A stretch of DNA of 15,794 nucleotides from Candidatus Methylomirabilota bacterium (GTDB lineage Bacteria; Methylomirabilota; Methylomirabilia; Methylomirabilales; CSP1-5), in contig JAKEGQ010000090.1 of the NCBI GenBank assembly GCA_022615475.1, positions 1 through 15,794 of the forward strand, in the 5' to 3' direction. This document shows, in pieces, positions 5,726-12,855 of this stretch; position 1 is the stretch's first letter; each line of letters opens with the position of its first letter. Both the position numbers and the translations under genes were made by a program. A model generated the notes under the pieces. The model was given only the letters and a program-made list of their open reading frames with translations, searched no databases and had not been told where the DNA came from.

Positions 5726-6334
5726 ATGGAGATAGCCGCGTCGCAGGTCAAGGAGCTCCGAATCAAGACCGGGGCGGGCGTGATGGAGTGCAAGTCAGCC
5801 CTGGAAGAGGCTCGCGGGGATTTCGAGCGGGCAGTCACCATCCTTCGGGAGCGGGGAATGGCGAAGGCGGCCCTGAAGGCCGGGCGGGCGGCGGCCGATG
5901 GGCTGATCGTCGCCTACGTTCATCCCGGTGGCCGGATCGGGGTGCTGATCGAAGTGAATTGTGAGACCGATTTTGTGGCGCGGACCGAACAATTCCAGGC
6001 CTTGACCAAGGATCTGGCGATGCATGTGGCGGCCATGAATCCCCTCTACGTTCGGCGGGAGGAGGTCCCCGAAGCGGTGCTCGCCGAGGAGCGGCGGATC
6101 TTGCAGAAGCAGGCAGCGAGCAGCAGCAAGGCGCCCGACGTCGTCGAGCGGATCGTACAGGGTCGGCTGGAGAAATTCTTCGTCGAGGCCTGTCTGATGG
6201 ACCAACCCTTTGTGAAGGATCCGGAGCGGAAAGTCGAACAGGTCATCCAGGAGGCCATCAGCACTATAGGTGAGAACATCGTGGTCCGCCGCTTCTGCCG
6301 ATATCAGTTGGGTGAAGCAGGTCCGACGTCCTAA
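5726..6334 (+). CDS. tsf: Elongation factor Ts (short form)
   Basis: EF-Ts exchanges GDP for GTP on EF-Tu. Landmarks: the UBA-like N-terminus VKELRIKTGAGVMECKSAL (residues 8-26), GMAKAALKAGR, and the exchange motif NCETDFVARTEQF (78-90), where Thr81-Asp-Phe contacts EF-Tu. At about 202 residues it is a short-type EF-Ts, nearer to the Thermus length than the 283-residue E. coli protein. The second of two adjacent ATGs (5723, 5726) is preferred for a family-like MEIAASQVKE start; only a weak GGGAA precedes. The usual end is near RYQLGE; the last five residues and the stop codon fall at the edge of the dispersed repeat in the tsf-pyrH gap. Confidence 0.96.
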   Translation: MEIAASQVKELRIKTGAGVMECKSALEEARGDFERAVTILRERGMAKAALKAGRAAADGLIVAYVHPGGRIGVLIEVNCETDFVARTEQFQALTKDLAMHVAAMNPLYVRREEVPEAVLAEERRILQKQAASSSKAPDVVERIVQGRLEKFFVEACLMDQPFVKDPERKVEQVIQEAISTIGENIVVRRFCRYQLGEAGPTS

Positions 6335-6368
6335 GACTTCGGCGAGCTCAGTCGAGCCGTCCGACGTC
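6330..6368 (-). repeat. Dispersed element, copy 2, uninterrupted and inverted
   Basis: Read on the minus strand this 39-nt stretch matches 3300-3322 plus 3362-3377 at 36 of 39 positions by eye. It contains the small palindrome GCTC-AGTC-GAGC (6346-6357). It overlaps the tsf stop codon (6332-6334), so the element supplies the end of that gene. It lacks the 39-nt insertion present in copy 1. Confidence 0.6.
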
Positions 6369-6395
6369 TTCGGATCGTGGGTTCCTTTGGACATT

Positions 6396-6423
6396 CGGAC
6401 ATCGGACCTCGGACATCGGACGC
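6396..6423. repeat. Heptamer tandem repeat before pyrH
   Basis: Four tandem 7-bp units, CGGACAT CGGACCT CGGACAT CGGACGC, give a perfect 12-bp direct repeat (CGGACATCGGAC at 6396-6407 and 6410-6421). A further CGGACAT at 6429-6435, out of phase, contains the first two bases of the pyrH start codon. Confidence 0.75.
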
Positions 6424-6433
6424 CGAAACGGAC

Positions 6434-7150
6434 ATGGATCTGAAATACAAGCGGATCGTCCTCAAGGTCAGTGGGGAAGCATTGGCGGGAGACCAGGGGT
6501 ATGGGATCAACCCCGAGGTGATTCGTTTTGTCGCCGGGGAGATCGAGGCGGTTCACGCTTTGGGGGTGCAGATCGCGGTGGTGGTGGGAGGCGGCAACAT
6601 CTTCCGTGGCCTGGCGGCGGCCGCGGCCGGCATGGATCGGGCCACCGCCGACTACATGGGGATGTTGGCGACGGTCCTGAACGGTCTTGCGTTGCAGGAT
6701 GCCCTCGAGAAGCGCTGGGTCGACACGCGCGTACAGTCGGCCATGGAGATGCGAGAGGTTGCCGAGCCCTTCATTCGCCGTCGGGCGATCCGGCATTTGG
6801 AGAAGGGTCGGGTGGTGATCTTTGTCGGCGGCACCGGCAATCCGTACTTCTCGACGGACACCGCGGCGGCGCTCAGGGCCATCGAGATCGGTGCAGAGGT
6901 CGTCTTTAAGGCCACGAAGGTGGACGGGGTGTATACGGCCGATCCGTTGCAGGACGCGACCGCCCAGAAGTTCGAGGAATTGAGCTATATCGAGGTGCTC
7001 AGTCAGAAGCTCAAGGTGATGGATTCCACGGCCATCTCGCTCTGCATGGACAACCGGTTTCCCATTGTGGTCTTCAACCTCCATGAGCAGGGACGCTTGA
7101 AGGGGCTGGTGTTGGGGGAGCGAGTGGGGACCATCGTCAAGGAACGGTAG
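6434..7150 (+). CDS. pyrH: UMP kinase
   Basis: PyrH phosphorylates UMP to UDP with ATP; it is a bacterial-type amino-acid-kinase-fold enzyme, normally hexameric and regulated by GTP and UTP. The 238 residues include RIVLKVSGEALAG (7-19), VVVGGGNIFRG (49-59), DYMGMLATVLNGLALQDALE (73-92), VGGTGNPYFSTDTAAALRA (131-149) and FKATKVDGVYTADP (158-171). The ATG at 6434 gives the family-typical start MDLKYKRIVLK. No clear Shine-Dalgarno precedes it, and the start codon sits in a repeat unit. frr follows after 3 nt, so the two are almost certainly co-transcribed. Confidence 0.97.
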   Translation: MDLKYKRIVLKVSGEALAGDQGYGINPEVIRFVAGEIEAVHALGVQIAVVVGGGNIFRGLAAAAAGMDRATADYMGMLATVLNGLALQDALEKRWVDTRVQSAMEMREVAEPFIRRRAIRHLEKGRVVIFVGGTGNPYFSTDTAAALRAIEIGAEVVFKATKVDGVYTADPLQDATAQKFEELSYIEVLSQKLKVMDSTAISLCMDNRFPIVVFNLHEQGRLKGLVLGERVGTIVKER

Positions 7151-7153
7151 GCC

Positions 7154-7711
7154 ATGGTCAAGGATCTGCTAGATCGCACAGAGACGGCCATGAAGAAGGG
7201 GGTCGAGTCGGCGGGGCGAGACTTTGCCGGAGTCCGAACCGGTCGCGCCTCTACGGCGCTCCTGCAAGGGATCACCGTGGACTGTTATGGGACCATGACT
7301 CCGCTTCAGCAGGTAGCCACCGTGGCCACCCCCGAGACGCGTCTGATCACCATCCAGCCCTGGGATCCGAACCTGGTCGCGGCCATCGAAAAGGCGATTC
7401 TGAAATCGGGCCTGGGGATCACTCCCTCGAACGACGGGCGGGCAATCCGGATCGCCATGCCACCCCTCACCGAGGAGCGCCGAAAAGAGTTGGTCCGGGT
7501 CGTGCGGCGCATCGGGGAAGAGGGGCGGGTCGCCATTCGGAATGTCCGGCGCGACGCCAACGAAAAGCTCAAGGCCCTTGAGAAGCAGAAGAAGATCACG
7601 GAAGATGATCTCAAGAAGGGTGTCGAATCGGTCCAGAAGCTCACCGACAAGTACATCAAGGAACTCGAAACGGCCTTGACCACCAAGGAGAAGGAGATCC
7701 TTGAGTTCTGA
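7154..7711 (+). CDS. frr: Ribosome recycling factor
   Basis: RRF, with EF-G, splits the post-termination ribosome. The 185-residue length is exactly typical. Landmarks: VRTGRASTALL (27-37), a conserved YGTMTPLQQVATVATPE, ITIQPWDP, AILKSGLGITPSNDG, IRIAMPPLTEERRKELV, and the basic helix region GRVAIRNVRRDANEKLKAL. The start is 3 nt after the pyrH stop, consistent with translational coupling. In many bacteria uppS comes next; here the following 143 nt hold no recognisable gene before cdsA. Confidence 0.98.
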   Translation: MVKDLLDRTETAMKKGVESAGRDFAGVRTGRASTALLQGITVDCYGTMTPLQQVATVATPETRLITIQPWDPNLVAAIEKAILKSGLGITPSNDGRAIRIAMPPLTEERRKELVRVVRRIGEEGRVAIRNVRRDANEKLKALEKQKKITEDDLKKGVESVQKLTDKYIKELETALTTKEKEILEF

Positions 7712-7854
7712 CAGGCGTCCCCCAGTGGCCAGGCGTGGCTCTTGAACGCTTTCATCCATCCCTCCCCCGACGATCTTTTTTCTTTTCCCATGCCCAGTCG
7801 CAGACATGCCTACCGGGACCTCCGGTGGACCGAGCTTTCTCTTGGGATCTGGCT

Positions 7855-8649
7855 GTGTACGGCAGAAGGCTCCTGAGCGCCCTGATCCTCCTTCTCCCCT
7901 TTCTCCTCCTCATCGTCTACGGCGGGGAAGGGGGATTTACCCTGCTGGCGATGTTGGCCGCGGTGATCAGCGTCTGGGAGTTCACCCGGCTGGCGGATCC
8001 CTCCGCTCCCTGGCGCGTGATATCCCTGCTGGCGGCGGCCGCCCTTGTCGGAGCGACCTCACTCCGAGGTATGGAGTGGTTCGGCCCGGGCGTGCTCCTC
8101 TTTCTATTGCTAGCACTTTCGCGTGTCGTTGGGGGAGGAGAAGACCTGGAGACCGACTTTCGTCGTGCCACCCTCTGTGTTGTCGGGGTCCTGTATGTTG
8201 CCGGTCCCCTGAGCTTCGCGGTGGTCCTCAGGGGGATGCCGGAGGGCGTACAGTACATCCTTCTCGCGTGCAGCATCGTCTGGATTGGAGATACGGCCGC
8301 ATTCTACATAGGGTCAATCCTGGGGCGCCGGCCCTTGGCCCCACGGCTCAGCCCCAAGAAATCCGTGGAGGGGAGTGTGGCCGGACTGGTGGCGAGCATG
8401 CTCGCGTCCTGGTTGGGGACGCGCGCCTTGGGCATGCCGGTCCCATTCCTCTCCAGCCTTCTCTTGGGGGCCGTGATCGGGGGTGCGGGACAGCTGGGAG
8501 ACTTGGTCGAGTCCGGCATCAAACGTGCCTTCCACGTGAAAGACACGAGTGGCCTCATCCCCGGCCATGGAGGGATGCTCGACAGGATCGACAGCCTCCT
8601 CTTTGCACTCCCCGTCTTCTACGTTTGGGTCAGGATGGGATGGATCTAA
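7855..8649 (+). CDS. cdsA: Phosphatidate cytidylyltransferase (CDP-diglyceride synthase)
   Basis: CdsA makes CDP-diacylglycerol from phosphatidic acid and CTP in the inner membrane, the branch point of phospholipid synthesis. The polytopic protein ends with the full family signature SGIKRAFHVKDTSGLIPGHG followed by GMLDRIDS, including the KD and HGG..DR residues that bind metals and substrate. Several hydrophobic segments precede it, the first being ALILLLPFLLLIVY. The start is uncertain: GTG at 7855 gives MYGRRLLSALILLLP, which resembles family N-termini, with a weak GGGA 7 nt upstream. The frame is open back to GTG 7735, but that part is not membrane-like or conserved. The product from 7855 has 264 residues. 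lnt overlaps its last 10 nt. Confidence 0.92.
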   Translation: MYGRRLLSALILLLPFLLLIVYGGEGGFTLLAMLAAVISVWEFTRLADPSAPWRVISLLAAAALVGATSLRGMEWFGPGVLLFLLLALSRVVGGGEDLETDFRRATLCVVGVLYVAGPLSFAVVLRGMPEGVQYILLACSIVWIGDTAAFYIGSILGRRPLAPRLSPKKSVEGSVAGLVASMLASWLGTRALGMPVPFLSSLLLGAVIGGAGQLGDLVESGIKRAFHVKDTSGLIPGHGGMLDRIDSLLFALPVFYVWVRMGWI

Positions 8650-10202
8650 CAGGCGCACGAGAGGATCCTCTCCCTTGGCGCCAGATGGTCTCACGAGGAG
8701 GCCTGGCAGCCCTGAGCGGCGTTCTCCTCGCGCTGAGCTTTCCCAGATTTGACTTGGCCCCTCTCGCCTTCGTGGCCCTCATCCCTCTCTTGGTAGGGCT
8801 GGACGGCGTCCCTCCCCTCCAAGGCACGTATCTGGGGGTCGTCGCAGGGACAGTCTTCTCCCTCATGAGCATCCCCTGGGTCGTCCATACGATGACTGCG
8901 TACGGAAAGCTTCCCCTCCCTGTCAGCGTCCTGCTGCTCGTTGCGCTTTCGCTCTACCTTGCGCTCTACGTGGGGGTCTTTGCGTTCGGAGTCACGCGCC
9001 TGTCGCCTGGAGGCGGTCTCGGCTATCTCGTGGGTGCTGCGACCTTGTGGGTCAGCCTCGAGTATCTGCGCACCTTCCTCCTGACCGGCTTCCCCTGGAA
9101 TCTCCTGGGGTATACTCAGTACAGGAGCCTTTCGATTATCCAGATTGCATCGGTCACCGGCGTCTACGGGGTCTCATTTCTGCTGGTCCTGGTCAATGTC
9201 GCGGTGGCGCTCGCCTGCCTTCACGTTCGACGGAGCGGGTGGCAGGCCTTGATGCCTGCACTCGGGGTGGGGGTGCTCCTCATGGGGACAGTGCTGTTCG
9301 GCATGGGGAGGGTGTCGGCCGAGATCCCCCGCGGAGAGATCCGGGTATCGGTCGTCCAGGGGAATATCGAGCAGGGGGTCAAGTGGGACCCGGAATTCGC
9401 GGGCCGGACGATCGCCATCTATAATCGTCTGACCCGCAGGACAGATCGGGGGGCGGACCTCATCGTTTGGCCCGAGACCGCCGTCCCCTTTTTCCTCCGG
9501 GAGGGGGGGCCGTTGACACGACGGGTCCTCGACCTCGCGATGGAGGTTCAGGCGCCTCTCCTGGTGGGGAGCCCGGATCGCGTGAGCGGCGCCTCGCCGC
9601 GCTACTACAACAGCGCCTTCCTCATCTCGCCGGCGGGGGAGATTGTGCAGAAATATGATAAGATGCATCTGGTCCCCTTTGGGGAATACGTTCCCCTATC
9701 GTCGCTCCTCTTTTTCGTGCACAAAATGGCGACCGGGATCGGCGATTTTAGCGCCGGAGAGGCATTCACGGTCTTCGAGATTCCCGAGGGACGCTTTGGG
9801 GTTCTGATCTGCTTTGAGACGATCTTTCCCGATCAGGTCCGCCGGTACGTTCTCGCCGGGGCCGACTTCCTGGTGAATATCACCAACGACGCCTGGTTCG
9901 GGGACTCCGCTGCCCCGTATCAGCATCTCAGCATGGCTGCGCTGCGGGCCGTGGAAAACGGGGTCTACCTGGTGCGGGCGGCGAACACCGGCATTTCCGC
10001 CCTCGTCGCCCCGTCGGGCCAGATCCTGGAACAGTCAAACCTCTTTGTCGAGGCCGTCCTCTCGGGAACGATGGCTCCCCGGTCAGGGGGGACGTTCTAC
10101 ACGAGACGCGGGGATCTGTTCGCCTGGGGATCTGTTCTCATCAGCCTCTTCCTCCTGGCTCCCAGGAGGCGGACGGGGCGCAAGGAAAGGAGGATACGAT
10201 GA
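8640..10202 (+). CDS. lnt: Apolipoprotein N-acyltransferase
   Basis: Lnt adds the third fatty acid to the N-terminal cysteine of apolipoproteins in the inner membrane, the last step of lipoprotein maturation. The 520-residue length fits (E. coli 512). The N-terminal half is hydrophobic with several membrane spans, including FLLTGFPWNLLGYTQ (146-160). A nitrilase-fold periplasmic domain runs from about 234 to 480. The catalytic triad is visible: Glu279 in VWPETAVPF, Lys341 in KYDKMHLVPFGEYVP and Cys391 in VLICFETIFPD. A final hydrophobic segment lies near 495-507. The ATG at 8640 overlaps cdsA and follows a GGATGGG tract; ATG 8685 is an alternative. Its stop overlaps the prfB start (ATGA). lolC/E and lolD downstream act on its products. 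Confidence 0.96.
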   Translation: MDLTGAREDPLPWRQMVSRGGLAALSGVLLALSFPRFDLAPLAFVALIPLLVGLDGVPPLQGTYLGVVAGTVFSLMSIPWVVHTMTAYGKLPLPVSVLLLVALSLYLALYVGVFAFGVTRLSPGGGLGYLVGAATLWVSLEYLRTFLLTGFPWNLLGYTQYRSLSIIQIASVTGVYGVSFLLVLVNVAVALACLHVRRSGWQALMPALGVGVLLMGTVLFGMGRVSAEIPRGEIRVSVVQGNIEQGVKWDPEFAGRTIAIYNRLTRRTDRGADLIVWPETAVPFFLREGGPLTRRVLDLAMEVQAPLLVGSPDRVSGASPRYYNSAFLISPAGEIVQKYDKMHLVPFGEYVPLSSLLFFVHKMATGIGDFSAGEAFTVFEIPEGRFGVLICFETIFPDQVRRYVLAGADFLVNITNDAWFGDSAAPYQHLSMAALRAVENGVYLVRAANTGISALVAPSGQILEQSNLFVEAVLSGTMAPRSGGTFYTRRGDLFAWGSVLISLFLLAPRRRTGRKERRIR

Positions 10203-11306
10203 CGGCCGAACTCGGTAAGCGACTCGAGGCGGCAGTGGCGAAAATCGAAAACCTCTGGGCCTATCTTTGACCTGCCGGCGAAGGCACAGCGGGCTGAGCA
10301 GCTAGAGCAGATCGCCCAGGGCCCCGACTTTTGGAAGGAACCGGATCGAGCCCAACGGCTACTGAGGGAGCTCGGGGAGCTGAAGGAGACACTGTCGCTC
10401 CACTCTGCGCTCAAGAGTGAGGTTGAAGATCAGCGAACGCTGCTGGAGCTCGCCCGGGAGGCGGACGACGAGGAAGCCCTCAGGGAGGTCGAGGGAGCGG
10501 TCAAGACGTTGGAGCAACGGGTCAACGATCTGGAGCTCCGCGTACTCCTCTCTGGCCCCCACGACCGGGGCAATGCCATCCTCTCGATCAATCCGGGGGC
10601 GGGCGGGACCGAGTCCCAGGACTGGGCCCAGATGCTACTGCGGATGTACGTGCGCTGGTGCGACAGCCGAGGCTTCAAGACGCAGGTCCTCGATCTCCAG
10701 CCGGGGGAGGAAGCGGGGATCAAGGGGGCGGTCGTTTCTGTGGTCGGCCCCTACGCGTACGGCTATTTCAAGGCCGAGGTGGGGGTCCATCGCCTCGTTC
10801 GGATCTCACCCTATGATGCCAGCCACCGACGGCATACTTCCTTTGCCTCGGTGGCGGTCCTGCCCGAGGTGGAGGAGGTCGAGGTGGTGATTAACGAGAA
10901 GGACCTGAAGATCGAGACCTTCCGGGCAAGCGGGCATGGGGGGCAACACGTGAACGTGACCGATTCGGCCGTCCGGATCACCCACCTCCCCACCGGGACG
11001 GTAGTCTCGTGCCAAAATGAGCGTTCCCAGCACAAGAACAAGGCCCTCGCCATGAAGGTGCTCCGATCCCGACTGTATGAACATTTCCGGGAGAAGCAGG
11101 AGCAGGAGATGCAGGCGTTGGCCGGGGAGAAGAAGGAGATCGCCTGGGGATCGCAGATCCGATCTTATATCCTCGCGCCGTATCAGCTCGTGAAGGACCA
11201 TCGCACAGGCGTAGAGACGGGAAACGTCGAGGCGGTGCTGGGTGGGGCGATCGACCCCTTCGTGAACGCCTATCTGTTTCAGCCGGCCCGCCGCCTTTCA
11301 CCTTGA
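10199..11306 (+). CDS. prfB: Peptide chain release factor 2, programmed +1 frameshift
   Basis: RF2 releases peptides at UAA and UGA. The reading frame is split: codons 1-23 (MTAELGKRLEAAVAKIENLW, then AYL) end at an in-frame TGA at 10268-10270, and the rest continues in the +1 frame from GAC at 10269. This is the autoregulatory RF2 frameshift, not a broken gene; the product has 368 residues (E. coli 365). The ATG at 10199 has AAAGGAGG 5 nt upstream and overlaps the lnt stop. Domain 3 carries the hydrolysis motif SGHGGQHVN (GGQ at 247-249), followed by SAVRITHLPTGTVVSCQNER and QHKNKALAMK. The codon-reading tripeptide at 203-205 is SPY, where RF2 normally has SPF. Confidence 0.97.
10262..10271 (+). 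promoter_or_regulatory. RF2 programmed frameshift site
   Basis: The sequence TAT CTT TGA C matches the E. coli core (UAU CUU UGA C). The peptidyl-tRNA slips from CUU to UUU when UGA is decoded slowly, that is, when RF2 is scarce. The stimulatory upstream Shine-Dalgarno is weak: only TGGGCC precedes the TAT, where E. coli has AGGGGG. Frameshifting may therefore be less efficient or tuned differently. Confidence 0.93.
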
Positions 11307-11332
11307 CAGATTTGAACGTTCCTCTCTACACT
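11303..11332 (+). promoter_or_regulatory. Probable promoter for lysS-lolC-lolD
   Basis: A perfect TTGACA (11303-11308), overlapping the prfB stop codon, is followed after 18 bp by TACACT (11327-11332, four of six consensus bases). Transcription would begin near 11339, about 29 nt before the lysS start. Confidence 0.65.
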
Positions 11333-11367
11333 TTTGCGAATACGACGGCGCCACGATGGAGGTCGGC

Positions 11368-12855
11368 GTGGAAGAGAGCAGTCCACTGATCCGGGAGCGG
11401 CAGGGGAAGCTCGAGAAGCTGCGACGGATGGGGATCAACCCGTACGGCTCGCGCTGGGAAGTCACCGCGCTGGCCGGTGATCTCCAGGAGCGACACCGCG
11501 ACACACCGTCCGCCTTCTTCGATTCCGAGGCGGTGACCGTCAGCCTGGCCGGTCGGCTGATGACACTGCGCGACCACGGCAAGACGACCTTTGCCGATCT
11601 CAAGGACCGCACCGGCCAGATCCAGGTCTACCTGCGCGAGGACCGGCTCGGAAACGAGGCATACGGCCTCATGAAATGGACGGATATCGGCGATTTTCTG
11701 GGGGTCACGGGCCGCCTCTTTCGGACCCGCACCGGCGAGCTCACCGTCGCGGCTGACGAGTTCCGCCTGTTGACCAAGTCTCTTCGCCCTCTGCCAGAGA
11801 AGTGGCATGGCCTCGTCGACGTGGAGACCCGCTACCGGCAGCGGTATCTGGACTTGGTGGCAAACCCGGAGGCGGCGGCGGTCTTTCACCGCCGATCGCA
11901 GCTGATCCGCGAGCTCCGTCAGTTCTTCGACCAGCGGGGATTCCTCGAGGTGGAGACGCCCATGATGCAGACCGTGGCGGGGGGGGCTGCTGCTCGGCCT
12001 TTCGTTACCCACCACAACGCCCTGGACATGGATCTCTATCTGCGCATCGCCCCGGAACTCCACCTGAAGCGTCTGTTGGTGGGCGGGCTGGAGCGCGTAT
12101 ACGAAATCAACCGCAACTTCCGGAATGAGGGGATCGATACGCGCCATAATCCCGAGTTCACCATGCTGGAGTTCTATCAGGCGTACGCGGATTATCATGA
12201 TTTGATGACCCTGACCGAGGAACTCCTCCCCCATCTGTGTCGGGTTCTCCTCGGTGGGGAGGAGCTCACGTACCAGGGCGTGCGGATCAGTCTCTCTCCC
12301 CCCTGGCCCCGATTGACGGTCGTGGAGGCACTCCGGAAGGTGGGCGGAATCCGGGAGGCGGATCTGGAGGGTGCCGAGGAGCTGCGCGCCGTCGCCGCCC
12401 GGCGCGGCGTCCCGGTACAGGCGGGGTGGGGATGGGGCAAGCTTGTCGACGCACTGATGGCGCATCTGGTGGAGCCCCACCTGGTCCAGCCGACATTCCT
12501 CCTCGACTTCCCCCTCGAGCTTTCCCCCCTGGCCAGGAGTCAGCCGGACAATCCTCGCCTGGCCCAGCGGTTCGAGCTCTTCGTGGCGGGGCTCGAGCTG
12601 GCGAACGCCTATACAGAGCTGAACGATCCTCAGGAACAGCGTCAGCGCTTCGAGGAACAACTGCGGGCGCGAGAGGGCGGAGACGAGGAGGCGCACCGGA
12701 TGGATGAGGATTTTGTCCGCGCCCTCGAGTACGGAATGCCGCCGGCGGCGGGAGAGGGGATCGGAATCGACCGTCTGGCCATGCTCTTCACCGATTCACC
12801 CTCCATCCGCGACATCATCTTGTTTCCGGTGCTCCGCCCGAAGGAGCAGGGATGA
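11368..12855 (+). CDS. lysS: Lysyl-tRNA synthetase, class II
   Basis: LysRS charges tRNA-Lys. An N-terminal OB-fold anticodon-binding domain (GRLMTLRDHGKTTFADLKD, GQIQVYLRED) is followed by the class II catalytic core: motif 1 FFDQRGFLEVETPMM, motif 2 VYEINRNFRNEGIDTRHNPE then FTMLEFYQAYADY, and motif 3 GEGIGIDRLAMLFT then IRDIILFPVLRP. The GTG at 11368 is preferred over the ATG at 11356: GGAGG lies 5 nt upstream of the GTG, and the protein then starts MEESSPLIRERQGKLEKLR, much like other LysRSs. The product has 495 residues (E. coli 505). Its stop overlaps the lolC start (ATGA), so the downstream transporter is probably translationally coupled to it. Confidence 0.97.
   Translation: MEESSPLIRERQGKLEKLRRMGINPYGSRWEVTALAGDLQERHRDTPSAFFDSEAVTVSLAGRLMTLRDHGKTTFADLKDRTGQIQVYLREDRLGNEAYGLMKWTDIGDFLGVTGRLFRTRTGELTVAADEFRLLTKSLRPLPEKWHGLVDVETRYRQRYLDLVANPEAAAVFHRRSQLIRELRQFFDQRGFLEVETPMMQTVAGGAAARPFVTHHNALDMDLYLRIAPELHLKRLLVGGLERVYEINRNFRNEGIDTRHNPEFTMLEFYQAYADYHDLMTLTEELLPHLCRVLLGGEELTYQGVRISLSPPWPRLTVVEALRKVGGIREADLEGAEELRAVAARRGVPVQAGWGWGKLVDALMAHLVEPHLVQPTFLLDFPLELSPLARSQPDNPRLAQRFELFVAGLELANAYTELNDPQEQRQRFEEQLRAREGGDEEAHRMDEDFVRALEYGMPPAAGEGIGIDRLAMLFTDSPSIRDIILFPVLRPKEQG

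Noticed and set aside
5795..7084. 429-codon minus-strand frame across tsf and pyrH
   Set aside because: A shadow of two conserved genes, running through a repeat-filled gap; no recognisable domain.
7806..8639. Long upstream extension of the lnt frame through all of cdsA
   Set aside because: The extension is out of frame with the conserved CdsA signature and is Arg/Pro/Gly-rich. Lnt begins at 8640 with a normal length.
10199..10270. A separate 23-codon leader peptide before prfB
   Set aside because: The end TAT CTT TGA C and the directly continuing RF2 sequence in the +1 frame identify it as the N-terminus of RF2.
11356..11367. ATG start for lysS at 11356
   Set aside because: No ribosome binding site precedes it, and its own bases form the GGAGG of the better-placed GTG at 11368.
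11326..12696. 456-codon minus-strand frame across lysS
   Set aside because: Antisense shadow of the codon structure of LysRS; no family resemblance.
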